A DNA stretch of 45,175 bases from Alteromonadaceae bacterium (GCA_015491935.1 WGGB01000155.1:1-45175); one strand, 5' to 3'. Counted from the first letter of the stretch, positions 9,277 through 19,241 are shown. Translations and numbers: made by a program. The notes: generated by a model from the sequence alone, not told the origin.

Positions 9277-10209
9277 TTAAATACCTTGATAAATATAACT
9301 CTGATTACGGCCTTTTTCTTTGGCTTGATATAAAGCGATATCACTTTGATTTATTAATTCATTATAATCCTTAGCCCCAAGCTTGGTAGAACTAATACCA
9401 ATACTCGCGGTTAAATAAGGTGCCACATTTGAAAAACCATGTTTAATCGCGACTTTTTTTAAGGCTAATAAAATTTCATCGGCTTTAAATTTTGCACCTT
9501 CAAGTGGTGTAAATGGGAGAATAATTAAAAATTCTTCACCACCATAACGTGCTATATGATCGCTTTCGCGGTTTAACAGGCTTTGTAACACTTTGCTAAA
9601 ACGCACTAAACAGCGATCACCCTTTTGATGACCATAGTGGTCGTTATAGGGTTTAAAAAAGTCAATATCGAACATTAAAACTGACAATTCACCTTGTTGG
9701 CGTTGATTAACCGCCCATTCTTTTTTTAGACACTCATCAAGCCCTCTTCTATTCATTACCGTAGTGAGGGGATCAATATTGGTTAATTGTGATAATTTTT
9801 TATTGAGTAACTCCAACTCATCTTTCATGCTAGCAATGCGCGCCATTGCTCTTATTTTTGCTCTAAGAATAATAGCTTTAACGGGTTTAGTTATATAATC
9901 ATCACCGCCAGCATCAATACCTTGAGTTAAGTATGCTTCTGAGTCATTGGCACTTAAAAATATAATAGGTATCCAATTAGCATAAAGCTCTCTGATCATT
10001 GTAGTTAAAACAAAACCATTAACTTCAGGCATTTCAATATCCATTAAAATAAGATCAACTTTATTCTTAACTAAAAGACTTAATGCTTGTTCATAACCAT
10101 TAGCCATTAAAGGTAAGTGTCCATTGCCGATTATAATGGCCGCAATGACTTTGCGCATAATAGGGTCATCATCAACTAATAATATATTTAATTGCTTTAC
10201 TGGTTCCAT
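9277..10209 (-). CDS. Response regulator diguanylate cyclase (REC-GGDEF)
   Basis: 310 residues: a receiver (about 1-125) with phospho-acceptor Asp57 in LMDIEMP, a short helical linker, and a GGDEF domain (about 140-310) with an intact GGEEF at 223-227. Arg214-Asp217 forms the RxxD inhibitory site five residues earlier. It is expected to make c-di-GMP from two GTP when phosphorylated and dimerised. The start ATG lies inside the end of the REC-PP2C-HATPase gene (13-bp overlap), so the two are coupled. In P. aeruginosa the HsbR-HsbA partner switch controls a diguanylate cyclase, HsbD, and this gene sits in the equivalent context; that parallel is inference. Confidence 0.93.
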   Translation of the reverse strand: MEPVKQLNILLVDDDPIMRKVIAAIIIGNGHLPLMANGYEQALSLLVKNKVDLILMDIEMPEVNGFVLTTMIRELYANWIPIIFLSANDSEAYLTQGIDAGGDDYITKPVKAIILRAKIRAMARIASMKDELELLNKKLSQLTNIDPLTTVMNRRGLDECLKKEWAVNQRQQGELSVLMFDIDFFKPYNDHYGHQKGDRCLVRFSKVLQSLLNRESDHIARYGGEEFLIILPFTPLEGAKFKADEILLALKKVAIKHGFSNVAPYLTASIGISSTKLGAKDYNELINQSDIALYQAKEKGRNQSYIYQGI

Positions 10210-11990
10210 ATATAACTTGCCTCTACCAAGCTGCCATTATCTTGATATTCAAGTGTTTCAGTTAACTGGTTAACTAACTCTAAACCACGCCCACTTAATT
10301 CATTATTTTGGGTAAAATTAAGACTATTATTTTTAAATTTTTCTAATACGGCAAACCCCTTACCACTATCTTTTATCTTTATTAACATTCGCCCACCAGA
10401 GGCTAATAAATGATAACTTAACTTTATATTGATATAACCAGAGGTTAGCTTTTCGAGTCTTTTTTCTCTTTCATTAAAGTATTGCACAAATCCTTCGGGT
10501 GAATTTTTTAACGCTGAACTTAACTCTAATACACCGTGATCTAATGCATTAACAAAAAGCTCTGTTAATATGGTATATAAACTATGCCAATGTTCACCAG
10601 AGCCTTCAATAGCCTGTATTTGGCTCATTGCTATGGGAATTGGATTTACCGTACCTAAACGTGAACCAGACAATAATAATTGCCACTTCCAAATCGCTGG
10701 TGTTGATAAAACATCATTGGCAGTAATTATTTGATGATCGGTACTCATATTAATAGCTAAACTATTTTCATCAATATTTTCTTCATAATTTTCATCAAAA
10801 TAAGGTTGTGAAAAAATATCTTCTACATTATTTTCAGTAAATATATTGCAAGGTATATCAATAATTGAAATATCATCTTCTTGTTCTGTTTCTTGACAAA
10901 AATCGTTAACACTTTGCATAATTAACACAGCAATATTTTGAGAAAAATCACTCTCGCTAACCACTTTTTCAAAACGCTCGCTACCAAACATTTCTTTAGC
11001 TTTATTACGCGCTTCAATAACACCGTCGCTGATCAAAATAATTCTGTCATATTCTTCAACGCTGTAAACATCAAGACGACTATGCGGTAGTAATTGAGGT
11101 AAAACACCAATAGGTGGATGTTGCGATTGTATTCGGTGCTTAATTTTGCCATTGTTTGAATAAATATAGGTGTCAGGCAAGCCAGCATTAAAGGCATAAA
11201 CCGAATGATGTGTGCTTGACACACAAACAAAACTTGCCGCTAAAAATAAATTTGCAGGTAATAAATCATATAATTGCTCATTAATTTGCTTAATAATTTC
11301 TAACAACGAAAACCCCTTGTTTGTCATGGTTCGAAAGGTTGTTGTTAGTGGTATAGCGCCAATAGAAGATCGTAACCCATGCCCCGTAAAATCCCCTAAT
11401 AGCACATGAATATCGCCATTAGGGCACAGTACCGAAAGTTGAATATCGCCACTAAAAATTGCGGCGGCTTTTTTTACAATACCTATTTTATCTAGTGCAT
11501 AATTTCTCGCGCCAATAACTCCATTAAGTAGCTGTTCGGCAAGTTCTTCGTCTTTTTGTTGCTCTTGTTGTAAATTTTTAACTTGTGTATATAAATCACC
11601 AATACGTTGAATCGCCTTAATTTTAGCTTTAAATACTTCAGGGGTAAAAGGTCTAACTAAAATACTGTCCCCACCTGCTTCAACACTATCAATAAAGGCT
11701 TTATCAGAATCCAAACTTGTTATAAAAATTAAAGGTGCTAAAGATCCCTGAGAAATATTTTTAATTTGTTTTGCCGCTTCATACCCATTCATGATCGGCA
11801 TATTTATGTCCATCAATACCAAATCAGGTTGATATTCAATATATTTTGCAACACCACAGGCACCATCATTAGCGGTTATAACCTCATAGCCTTCTTCCTT
11901 TAACAATACCGATAACATCATACATTGCATCTTTGAGTCATCGACAACTAAGGCTAACTTACTATCTAACTTTTGTTTTTGAAAAGGCAT
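10197..11990 (-). CDS. Response regulator with PP2C (SpoIIE-type) phosphatase and anti-sigma kinase-like ATPase domains, HsbR-like
   Basis: 597 residues in three parts. A receiver (about 10-130) has Asp61 in LMDINMP. A PP2C/SpoIIE serine phosphatase domain (about 165-385) has metal-binding Asp200 in GDFTGHG and Asp322 in SDGVIEA. A C-terminal GHKL ATPase of the RsbW/SpoIIAB type (about 460-597) has an N box around Asn481 (ELFVNALDHG), DSGKGF and GRGLELV. One protein thus holds both the kinase and the phosphatase expected to act on a STAS partner, and the adjacent STAS gene supplies it. P. aeruginosa HsbR has this architecture. The gene lies 3 nt after the STAS gene and overlaps the REC-GGDEF gene. 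The switch direction (phosphorylated receiver activating the phosphatase) is known for relatives, not shown here. Confidence 0.93.
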   Translation of the reverse strand: MPFQKQKLDSKLALVVDDSKMQCMMLSVLLKEEGYEVITANDGACGVAKYIEYQPDLVLMDINMPIMNGYEAAKQIKNISQGSLAPLIFITSLDSDKAFIDSVEAGGDSILVRPFTPEVFKAKIKAIQRIGDLYTQVKNLQQEQQKDEELAEQLLNGVIGARNYALDKIGIVKKAAAIFSGDIQLSVLCPNGDIHVLLGDFTGHGLRSSIGAIPLTTTFRTMTNKGFSLLEIIKQINEQLYDLLPANLFLAASFVCVSSTHHSVYAFNAGLPDTYIYSNNGKIKHRIQSQHPPIGVLPQLLPHSRLDVYSVEEYDRIILISDGVIEARNKAKEMFGSERFEKVVSESDFSQNIAVLIMQSVNDFCQETEQEDDISIIDIPCNIFTENNVEDIFSQPYFDENYEENIDENSLAINMSTDHQIITANDVLSTPAIWKWQLLLSGSRLGTVNPIPIAMSQIQAIEGSGEHWHSLYTILTELFVNALDHGVLELSSALKNSPEGFVQYFNEREKRLEKLTSGYINIKLSYHLLASGGRMLIKIKDSGKGFAVLEKFKNNSLNFTQNNELSGRGLELVNQLTETLEYQDNGSLVEASYIWNQ

Positions 11991-11993
11991 AAA

Positions 11994-12302
11994 TTATTTT
12001 TCAATGGTTACTAAACGATGAAATTGGGCTATTTCTAATATTTTATTAACGGTATCGCTCGGTTTTTTTATAATAACCTGACCACCTAAGTTATCAGCAT
12101 GATCTTTAAGTAATAAAATCATTCCCAATGCCGAACTATCCATATATTCAGTATGGCTTAAGTCTAAAATAAAATCTGTTTTAGGAGTATTACAATGACT
12201 ATAAGCCTCTCTAAAATGTTGATGTAGTGAAAAATCAAAATTATTCTCTATTGCAATAATAACTTGATTATTACTTTCGGATATTTGCTGTTTAATTGAC
12301 AT
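11994..12302 (-). CDS. STAS-domain anti-sigma-factor antagonist, HsbA-like
   Basis: 102 residues, one STAS domain. The conserved phospho-site region is TEYMDSSALGMI, with serines at 56 and 57 after Asp55, where SpoIIAA/RsbV-type antagonists are phosphorylated. It is encoded immediately before the PP2C/anti-sigma kinase protein (3-nt gap), which is the expected kinase and phosphatase. Unphosphorylated relatives bind their anti-sigma partner; P. aeruginosa HsbA instead toggles between FlgM and a diguanylate cyclase. What this one binds cannot be seen; no flgM or sigma factor lies in the window. Confidence 0.88.
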   Translation of the reverse strand: MSIKQQISESNNQVIIAIENNFDFSLHQHFREAYSHCNTPKTDFILDLSHTEYMDSSALGMILLLKDHADNLGGQVIIKKPSDTVNKILEIAQFHRLVTIEK

Positions 12303-12343
12303 ATTTTATGTTTCCTTTGTCCAGTTGAATTGTTGAATTAAAT

Positions 12344-13534
12344 TTAAAAAAGTTCTATTTCACCTTCATCCATTGATGATTGCATTACAGTTCTATTTTC
12401 GTTGGCATGACTTAAGGTACTTTTTAATTCTTTGGCTTTATTCGCTATTATTTGTAAGTGTTCGGCGTCTCGATTGAAAGGTAATTGATTAAATTGTTTA
12501 AACTCTTCACTCACCATAGTTATGTATTGCAATTCTTCTTTTAATGAGTTTAACGTTTGAAACGTTAAGTCTTCAAATTGTAATAACCGTACCCCAGTTG
12601 ACACTGCAGACTCAATTTGAGGTGTCAAAGTTAACAGCTCATCAATACCTTCTGCGGTCTTGCTATTGACCTGTTCAACATGATTCATCATGACACCAAC
12701 ATCATCTTTTGCTTCTAATGTTGAAGTCATATCAGCAGATGCCATAACCTCTACCGACTGCCTAAGTTTTGCTATGGTTATTTTTGCATTATTAATTTCA
12801 TTACGAATATCTTCATTAAGCTCAGTTGAATTTACAGATAAAGAACGGACTTCATTGGCTACTACTGCAAAACCACGACCTGCTTCACCTGCTCTTGCGG
12901 CTTCTATGGCAGCATTTAATGCCAATAAATTAGTTTGGCTTGCTAAATTTTCTACTTGTTCTAATAAATTAAAAATACCATCAAACTGTTTAACCATTTC
13001 ATCAGTAAAAGACATTGTTTCTAAACTTTGTTTGCTGGTATTTATGATCACTTTTACAAAATCGTCTAACGTTTCTCCTGAACTTTGCACAAAATGTGCT
13101 AACGTCGTGCCATCTTCGTCACCAATACTATTATGTTGGCTAATTAATGAAGATATCATTACTTGTTGCTGTGCATTTAACGCTTGTAGTTCAATAAAAC
13201 TGTTCGATACACCACCTACCGCATCTTTAACTAAAGTAGAGGCTCTATCTAACTCAGTGGTAATAATTGTGATTGTTTCATCTAATAATTCTGTGATTTC
13301 ATTAAAGCTATGTCGCAATAATGTATTATCAATTTTGCTGTCATTAATATCCGTGTTAATTTCACGAGCTTGCGATTCATTTTTATTTAGATTAAACAAT
13401 AAATAACTCACCAGTATTAATAACGTTAAAACAAAAAAAACCGTGATAAAATAAACATTAAAAAAAATTACATTAATTAATAAACTAAAAACAGCAGCAA
13501 GCATTATTTTAAGTAGCAAATTAGCTTTTGGCAT
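12344..13534 (-). CDS. Small membrane methyl-accepting-type receptor with CheZ-like motif
   Basis: About 396 residues. Two hydrophobic segments in the first ~50 residues form a membrane hairpin with almost no periplasmic loop, so it does not sense an external ligand in the usual way. The receptor hairpin tip is clear ([22 protein letters not shown]). After it the sequence departs from ordinary receptors: QFEDLTFQ has Asp322 and Gln326 in the DxxxQ spacing of the CheZ active site, and the protein ends in an acidic tail (DEGEIELF). I chose ATG 13534 because AAAGGA lies about 8 nt upstream; the ATG at 13543 has no spacing to that site. It overlaps the end of cheB by 14 bp. It could be a receptor, a phosphatase scaffold or both. 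Confidence 0.85.
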   Translation of the reverse strand: MPKANLLLKIMLAAVFSLLINVIFFNVYFITVFFVLTLLILVSYLLFNLNKNESQAREINTDINDSKIDNTLLRHSFNEITELLDETITIITTELDRASTLVKDAVGGVSNSFIELQALNAQQQVMISSLISQHNSIGDEDGTTLAHFVQSSGETLDDFVKVIINTSKQSLETMSFTDEMVKQFDGIFNLLEQVENLASQTNLLALNAAIEAARAGEAGRGFAVVANEVRSLSVNSTELNEDIRNEINNAKITIAKLRQSVEVMASADMTSTLEAKDDVGVMMNHVEQVNSKTAEGIDELLTLTPQIESAVSTGVRLLQFEDLTFQTLNSLKEELQYITMVSEEFKQFNQLPFNRDAEHLQIIANKAKELKSTLSHANENRTVMQSSMDEGEIELF

Positions 13535-14609
13535 AAGTATCATCCTTTATTTGCTCACGATTTAACCTTGCATAGTTTAATACTTCTTCAGCAACTTTAT
13601 TCAAAGGTAATTCATCAACATGAGCAGCTAATTTATGAGCGGCACCTGGCATCCCCCAAACTAAACTACTTTGCTTGTCTTGAATAATAGTTCTTGCGCC
13701 TGCCTTTTTTAAAGCCAACATACCATCAGCACCATCACGCCCCATTCCCGTTAACAAAACCGCTTGTACATTACTCGCAAAAGGAATTAATGAATTAAAG
13801 AGTACGTCAACAGAAGGTTTATGTCGGCTTACTGGAGCTGAATCGTCAATAAAACAAAATAAACTTCCTGCTTTTTCAATTACTTTTAAATGCCTATCAC
13901 CTCGTGCAATATAAACATTACCCGATTTTATTTTTTGACCATGATGAGCTTCTTGTACTTGCATTGCACAATCAGCATTTAAACGCTGAGCAAATCGTTC
14001 ACTAAAAACTTTAGGAATATGTTGAGTAACAACAATAGCAGGAGCATTTTTAGGCATTGACATCAATATATTTTTAATCGCATCATTACCGCCCGTTGAA
14101 GCACCAATAGCAATAATATGATTAAGACGAGTATGCCCTGAAAAAGATAAAATTTGTTTTACTTTAACTTGTTGTAATTTAGTTGATAATTGGAAGTTTT
14201 TTTGATCTATTTGTACCGCTTGTTTTACTTTATCTAATAGTGTTTCAGCAAAACCAAGTGATTTATCAAGTAATTCTTGTTCTGTTGGTTTGGCGATAAA
14301 ATCAACCGCTCCAAGATCTAATGCTTGTAAGGTTGTATCGGCACCTTTGGTAGTTAACGTTGACAACATAACAACAGGCATAGGACGTAAACGCATTAAG
14401 TTAGATAAAAAAGTGATACCGTCCATTTTGGGCATTTCAACATCTAAGGTTAAAACATCTGGGTTAAGTTGTTTTATTAAATCACGAGCAATAAGAGGGT
14501 TTTCAGCCTCACCAACCACCTTAATTTGCGCATCTTGTTGTAAAATTTCTCTTACTATATGACGGATCACGGGAGAATCATCAATAATAAGTACTTTTAT
14601 TTTATCCAT
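13521..14609 (-). CDS. cheB: Protein-glutamate methylesterase/deamidase CheB
   Basis: 362 residues. The receiver domain (about 1-120) has phospho-acceptor Asp56 in TLDVEMP. The C-terminal methylesterase domain (about 160-350) has the triad Ser171 (GASTGG), His197 (TQHIP) and Asp292 ([10 protein letters not shown]), spaced as in E. coli CheB. It removes methyl groups from receptor glutamates and deamidates glutamines, and is activated by CheA phosphorylation. It lies in the order cheR-cheD-cheB seen in Che2/F7-type clusters; 91 bp separate it from cheD, and the small receptor gene overlaps its 3' end. Confidence 0.96.
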   Translation of the reverse strand: MDKIKVLIIDDSPVIRHIVREILQQDAQIKVVGEAENPLIARDLIKQLNPDVLTLDVEMPKMDGITFLSNLMRLRPMPVVMLSTLTTKGADTTLQALDLGAVDFIAKPTEQELLDKSLGFAETLLDKVKQAVQIDQKNFQLSTKLQQVKVKQILSFSGHTRLNHIIAIGASTGGNDAIKNILMSMPKNAPAIVVTQHIPKVFSERFAQRLNADCAMQVQEAHHGQKIKSGNVYIARGDRHLKVIEKAGSLFCFIDDSAPVSRHKPSVDVLFNSLIPFASNVQAVLLTGMGRDGADGMLALKKAGARTIIQDKQSSLVWGMPGAAHKLAAHVDELPLNKVAEEVLNYARLNREQIKDDTYAKS

Positions 14610-14700
14610 TCATTTCTCTTTTAAACTTATTTGTTTTTATTGGTTGCTTACTTCAATGCTATTTAACGCAAATCATCAATAAAAATTACCTTAGCTTTAA

Positions 14701-15363
14701 TTAAAAAAGTTCAATATCACCGTCTACGGGTTTGTTTTCAATACGTGTTTCATAATCTTTTTCACGTTTAAATATAGTATCGTTATGTAAATTATCTAAT
14801 TTTTTAATGAATGCTCGACCAGTGAGCGGTTCAAATAATACCTTTCTTGGATATTCGCCTCCTAAATCTTGACCAACAATAGGTATATGTTCAGTATCTA
14901 AATATTCCAAAACAAATTGACTATTTTTGCTGCCTATATTAGACATTTTTTTCATCACTTTTCCGCCACCAAAAACCTTAGCGCATAAATTTTTACGGTG
15001 ACCACCATGAATTAAAATCATATTAATTAAGTGTTCCATGGCGAAATTTCCATAACGGGTTGCATCACTTAATAAACCGCGCTGTCCCCAATTAACTTCA
15101 TGTACTTCTTGTGTTGTTAATGGCAGCATAAAGTGATTCATACCACCTAAACCTATTGTTTCATCCCAAATACAAGCTGACACACAAGAGCCTAATGTTG
15201 TTGCTATCGCCATTTTTTGCGAGGTCATATAAAATTCACCCGGTAAAATTTTAGCTATAACAACTTTTTTTTGTCGATCCCAGTAGTGATTAATATGATC
15301 AAATTCAGGCAAGCATTTACTTTTACATTCAATAACCCTTTGCTGTGCTTGCTTTTTTAACAT
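14701..15363 (-). CDS. cheD: Chemoreceptor glutamine deamidase CheD
   Basis: 220 residues. Catalytic Cys60 lies in TTLGSCVSACIWD and His77 in GGMNHFMLP; the KVFGGGKV element that follows is also typical. CheD deamidates specific receptor glutamines, creating methylation sites, and in some bacteria is regulated by CheC or CheY. No cheC is present here. The protein has a ~40-residue N-terminal extension before the core, and a C-terminal tail ending VDGDIELF that resembles the tails of two other proteins in this cluster. It lies 32 bp downstream of cheR. Confidence 0.95.
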   Translation of the reverse strand: MLKKQAQQRVIECKSKCLPEFDHINHYWDRQKKVVIAKILPGEFYMTSQKMAIATTLGSCVSACIWDETIGLGGMNHFMLPLTTQEVHEVNWGQRGLLSDATRYGNFAMEHLINMILIHGGHRKNLCAKVFGGGKVMKKMSNIGSKNSQFVLEYLDTEHIPIVGQDLGGEYPRKVLFEPLTGRAFIKKLDNLHNDTIFKREKDYETRIENKPVDGDIELF

Positions 15364-15395
15364 TAATTAATTCAACCTTTATTTTAGTTCAATAG

Positions 15396-16244
15396 TTAAT
15401 ATGGTTTACGAAATATTGTTCTACCGACATTATCAAAGTATTGTTGAAAGTCCCCTAAACTTTCACTATGACCTAACATTAATAACCCTCCAGGTTTTAA
15501 CATTTGATAATAGCGAGCAAATAATTCTTGCTGAGTTGGTTTATCAAAATAAATGATGACATTTCGGCAAAAAATCACATCAAAAGGACCTTTCATTGGC
15601 CATTCATGCAATAAATTAAGCTGTTTAAACGTTATCAGCTGCGTTAATTTTTGATCCACCCTATATTTATTACGGTTACTTTCACCTAGTCCTTTATGAA
15701 AATATTTCTTTTTATAATCTTCTGATAAATCACCTAATTTTTTGCTGTCATAAATACCTACTTTACATGTCTCTAATACATTACTGTCAATATCTGTTGC
15801 GAGTATTTTTATATCCCATTGCTCGATATCATTAGGCATTGCTTCTAAAAAAGTCATCGCTAAACTGTAAGGTTCTTCTCCTGTAGAGCTAGCACTTGAC
15901 CACACTCTAATACGTTTATTGACTGCATTATCTTTGAGTAATTTAGGTATTTCATGCGCTTTTAAATAATCAAAATGATGTTGCTCACGAAAAAAACTGG
16001 TTAAATTAGTTGTTATTGCATTAATAAAATAATTTTCTTCTTGCTCTGGTTTTTTTCGTAATAAATCACAATACTCACTAAAAGCCGTTAGTTTTCGCTC
16101 TCGAATAATACGAGTAAAACGTCGATAAACCATTTCTCGTTTATTGTCAGCTAAAACAATACCTGAACGCTCATAAACAAAATCACATATAAATTGAAAG
16201 TCTTTTTCGCTTAATGAGCTTTTATCATTTCTTGTATAAGTCAT
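15396..16244 (-). CDS. cheR: Chemoreceptor methyltransferase CheR
   Basis: 282 residues, normal CheR length. An N-terminal helical domain contains TTNLTSFFRE, and the S-adenosylmethionine-binding motif is at 116-130 (SSASSTGEEPYSLAM). The C-terminal part has CRNVIIYFD and GGLLMLGHSE, both typical of the family. It methylates receptor glutamates. The gene starts 9 nt after the globin receptor gene, whose protein ends in a pentapeptide of the CheR-docking type, so that receptor is the likely main substrate. There are no TPR repeats. Confidence 0.96.
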   Translation of the reverse strand: MTYTRNDKSSLSEKDFQFICDFVYERSGIVLADNKREMVYRRFTRIIRERKLTAFSEYCDLLRKKPEQEENYFINAITTNLTSFFREQHHFDYLKAHEIPKLLKDNAVNKRIRVWSSASSTGEEPYSLAMTFLEAMPNDIEQWDIKILATDIDSNVLETCKVGIYDSKKLGDLSEDYKKKYFHKGLGESNRNKYRVDQKLTQLITFKQLNLLHEWPMKGPFDVIFCRNVIIYFDKPTQQELFARYYQMLKPGGLLMLGHSESLGDFQQYFDNVGRTIFRKPY

Positions 16245-16253
16245 ATTAATACG

Positions 16254-18659
16254 CTAAAACTCCTCCCACTCTTGATCTGACGAGATAACTTGGCGGCTCA
16301 CTTTGCGATTATCAAGACGAGATGGCGGGCGTTTAATTTCTGTCGGTGCTTTTTTAGCAATGATTTGATTTACTGGCGAGGACACTTCTTCAATAACTTC
16401 ATCCCCATTATTAAAAAAACTCACTTGCTCTAACAATAACTGTGCCTGCTCTTCCATTGATTTACTTGAAGCAGCTGCTTCTTCTACTAATGCCGCATTT
16501 TGTTGCGTCATTTCATCCATTTGACTCACTGCCGCACTGACTTCACCAATACCAGCCGACTGTTCTTTGCCTGCATTATCTATATCGGCAATCATGCTAC
16601 TCACTTCATTAATTGCGTTAACTAATTCCGTAAAGGTTTGTCCTGTTTCATCCACTAGTTTAGTGCCTTGACCAACCGCATCAACACTGTCATTGATTAA
16701 CCCTTTAATTTCTTTTGCCGCCCCAGCACTACGTTGTGCTAAGTTACGCACTTCAGCAGCAACAACGGCAAAACCTCGACCTTGCTCTCCTGCTCTTGCT
16801 GCTTCTACCGCAGCATTTAAAGCTAATAAATTAGTTTGAAAAGCAATTTCATCAATAACACTAATAATATCGGCTATTTTCTTACTCGATTTATTTATAT
16901 CACTCATCGCCTCTATGGCCGTTTTAACCACATCACCACCATTATTAGCTTTAGTCATAACCGATTCAGCTAATTTACTTGCTTCGGTAGAGTTTTCTGC
17001 ATTTTGTTGTACAGTGCTGGTCAATTCTTCCATAGCAGAAGCCGTTTCTTCAAGGCTTGATGCTTGCGATTCGGTACGGTGACTTAACTCACTATTACCC
17101 TCGGCAATTTCTCTTGCGCTATCAAAAACATTTGTTGAAGCACTTTTTATCTCATCAACCATATTTTCTAAGGTTTCTATCGAGCCATTCATAGCTTCGG
17201 CTAAGGCTAAAAAGTCTCCCTCATATTCACCATCCATTTTTTTTGTTAAATCACCGTTAGCTAAGGCTTGTGCAACATTAATAGCGTCACGCGTTGGTGC
17301 TACAACCGCGTCCATTAAGCTATTAATACTTTCCCCTAAATCTTTCATAAAACCTTGATAATTAGAGGTATCTATTCTGTTTTCAAGTTTACCTTCCACC
17401 GCAGCTCTAATTAATTCTTCAACTTGATTTTGGGCATCTTTTTCTTCGGTTAAATCTACCCATTGCACAGCGGTACCTAAATGGTTACCGTTATCATCTA
17501 ATAAGGCGATAGCCGTTAAGTTAAAGACTAAACCAGCTACCGTAATTTCGGCTTGATAAGGTAGGTTTTCTGGATCACCTAATAAATTTTGTTGATGTGC
17601 GGGATTACGGTGAAAGCTATCAAAATTACTGCCGACCAAAGTATCAATACTAAAAGAGGTTAATACAGTTTGTAATTGTTGCTCTCGACGTTTTAACATT
17701 TTAATGACCGCAGGGTTTGCATAAACAATATTGCCTTGAGTATCTGCCATCATCATATTCGTCGTCATTCCTTCTACAGCTGAGCTTAAACGACCAACTT
17801 CAATTTCTCTTGCTCTAATTTGAGTCACATCAGACCATTCTAAAGAGTTGCCTATATAATTATTGTTAGCATCCATTATTGCAGTAACATTTAACTCAAA
17901 AGTTAACTCTTCTATATGAATATCTGTTGTATAAGGTAAATTGTTGGGGTCACTTAACATTTTTCTCTGGTGCGCAGGATTAGCATGAAAAACATCTATA
18001 TTCGATCCAATAATGGCATTTTTATCGGCTTTAAAATTAGGCCATTTTTTTTGAAATGTCTGTTCATATTTTTCAAGCAAGGCTAATGTTGAGGCATTTG
18101 CATAAGTTATATTAAAATCCCTATCGATCATCATAAATGCAGTACCAGATTGATCTAATGCGCCTTGTAACCGTACGGCTAAATCGCTTGTTTGACTTGA
18201 TGTTTTCGTATCCATAGCTAACTCTTTTGTTTGTTTAGTTGTGGTTGATTTAACCGTGCTTGCCGCTTCTATCATGGTTGTTGCTAGTACTTTATATATT
18301 GCTGTCCAAGCACGTTTTACTGGCACTGTAAAATCATCACCTAAGCCTTTTTCTAAAGTAATTAAAAGGGCTTTACCTACGGTATCGTAATGTGATTTTT
18401 TTACGCCATAATCGACATGGCGAATTCCTAGTTTTTGTACTGCGGGGATAAGTTTATCGGGTGAGTTTAATAATTTAACAGCAGTATCTAACATCGTCAT
18501 AAATTTATTACCTTGATCGGTAATATTATCTTTAAATAACGACTTTAATTTTGGATCAAGTTCAAATAAGGTGTCATAAAAGATTTCCGCTGCTTGTGGT
18601 GCTATAGGTAACACTTTTTGCCAACTTTCTTGAACTAAGGTTATTTGTTTCGGTGTCAT
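16254..18659 (-). CDS. Soluble globin-PAS-PAS chemoreceptor (Aer2-like)
   Basis: 801 residues with no membrane segment, so a cytoplasmic receptor. Residues 1-140 are a globin aligned with flavohaemoglobin: Tyr28 matches B10, Gln49 matches E7 and His81 is the proximal haem ligand, so oxygen or NO binding is likely. Two PAS domains follow (about 155-285 and 285-410); both carry FHxNPxHQ (His225, His350) and a late Trp (275, 400), resembling the haem His and Trp of P. aeruginosa Aer2. Two HAMP-like segments (about 410-520) lead to the signalling hairpin (tip [20 protein letters not shown]). The C-terminus is EWEEF, an xWxxF CheR/CheB docking pentapeptide. cheR follows after 9 nt. Aer2 of Pseudomonas lacks the globin. 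Confidence 0.93.
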   Translation of the reverse strand: MTPKQITLVQESWQKVLPIAPQAAEIFYDTLFELDPKLKSLFKDNITDQGNKFMTMLDTAVKLLNSPDKLIPAVQKLGIRHVDYGVKKSHYDTVGKALLITLEKGLGDDFTVPVKRAWTAIYKVLATTMIEAASTVKSTTTKQTKELAMDTKTSSQTSDLAVRLQGALDQSGTAFMMIDRDFNITYANASTLALLEKYEQTFQKKWPNFKADKNAIIGSNIDVFHANPAHQRKMLSDPNNLPYTTDIHIEELTFELNVTAIMDANNNYIGNSLEWSDVTQIRAREIEVGRLSSAVEGMTTNMMMADTQGNIVYANPAVIKMLKRREQQLQTVLTSFSIDTLVGSNFDSFHRNPAHQQNLLGDPENLPYQAEITVAGLVFNLTAIALLDDNGNHLGTAVQWVDLTEEKDAQNQVEELIRAAVEGKLENRIDTSNYQGFMKDLGESINSLMDAVVAPTRDAINVAQALANGDLTKKMDGEYEGDFLALAEAMNGSIETLENMVDEIKSASTNVFDSAREIAEGNSELSHRTESQASSLEETASAMEELTSTVQQNAENSTEASKLAESVMTKANNGGDVVKTAIEAMSDINKSSKKIADIISVIDEIAFQTNLLALNAAVEAARAGEQGRGFAVVAAEVRNLAQRSAGAAKEIKGLINDSVDAVGQGTKLVDETGQTFTELVNAINEVSSMIADIDNAGKEQSAGIGEVSAAVSQMDEMTQQNAALVEEAAASSKSMEEQAQLLLEQVSFFNNGDEVIEEVSSPVNQIIAKKAPTEIKRPPSRLDNRKVSRQVISSDQEWEEF

Positions 18660-18708
18660 AGCTTACTTCCATTTATTAGTATTAAATTTACGTATATAAA
18701 CTCTATTT

Positions 18709-19218
18709 TTAATTATTTATATTGCTTTCATCTTGTGTTGCAGCGATTTTTGATGTTGGTTCAGCACGATATAAATCGTCTTGATTGAGTAAGGTACTGC
18801 TGTCTAATAAAATAATTAATTTATTATCAACATTAGCTAATCCTTTTAAAAAACATCCCTCTATATTGTTACCAAACGACGGGGCTTTTCTAATAGAACG
18901 ACTATTTAATTTGTAAACTTCTGAAACAGCATCAACAATAACACCAACTACCATGGGATCGGTTTGATCTTGAGTTTTTAAGATTATAGTGACGGTTTTA
19001 TCATTATATTCTAATGGCTCCTGACCAAAACGTTGGCGCAAATCAATAATAGGAATAATAACGCCACGTAGATTAATAACCCCTTTTATATAAGCAGGTT
19101 TATTCGGTAATTCGGTGACGCCACTCCATACTCTAATCTCTTGTACGCATAAAATATCCACGCCATACTCTTCACCATTAAGTACAAAGGTTAAATATTC
19201 TTGTTCATTTTCAATCAT
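18709..19218 (-). CDS. cheW: CheW adaptor protein, second copy
   Basis: 169 residues. The CheW fold is clear: EYGVDILCVQEIR, LPNKPAYIKGVINLRG and IIPIIDLRQRFG early on, and VVGVIVDAVSEVYKL in the middle. CheW couples receptors to the kinase CheA. It lies 23 bp downstream of another cheW and ahead of the globin receptor. The two copies differ clearly, so this is an old duplication; they may serve different receptors or array positions. Confidence 0.95.
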   Translation of the reverse strand: MIENEQEYLTFVLNGEEYGVDILCVQEIRVWSGVTELPNKPAYIKGVINLRGVIIPIIDLRQRFGQEPLEYNDKTVTIILKTQDQTDPMVVGVIVDAVSEVYKLNSRSIRKAPSFGNNIEGCFLKGLANVDNKLIILLDSSTLLNQDDLYRAEPTSKIAATQDESNINN

Positions 19219-19241
19219 GATCCGTTTTTATCCTTTGTCTA

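Noticed and set aside
12690..13406. A 238-codon open frame on the plus strand
   Set aside because: It lies wholly antisense to the small receptor gene, whose reading frame has clear receptor motifs; the predicted protein has low-complexity Ser/Asn/Leu composition and no start context.
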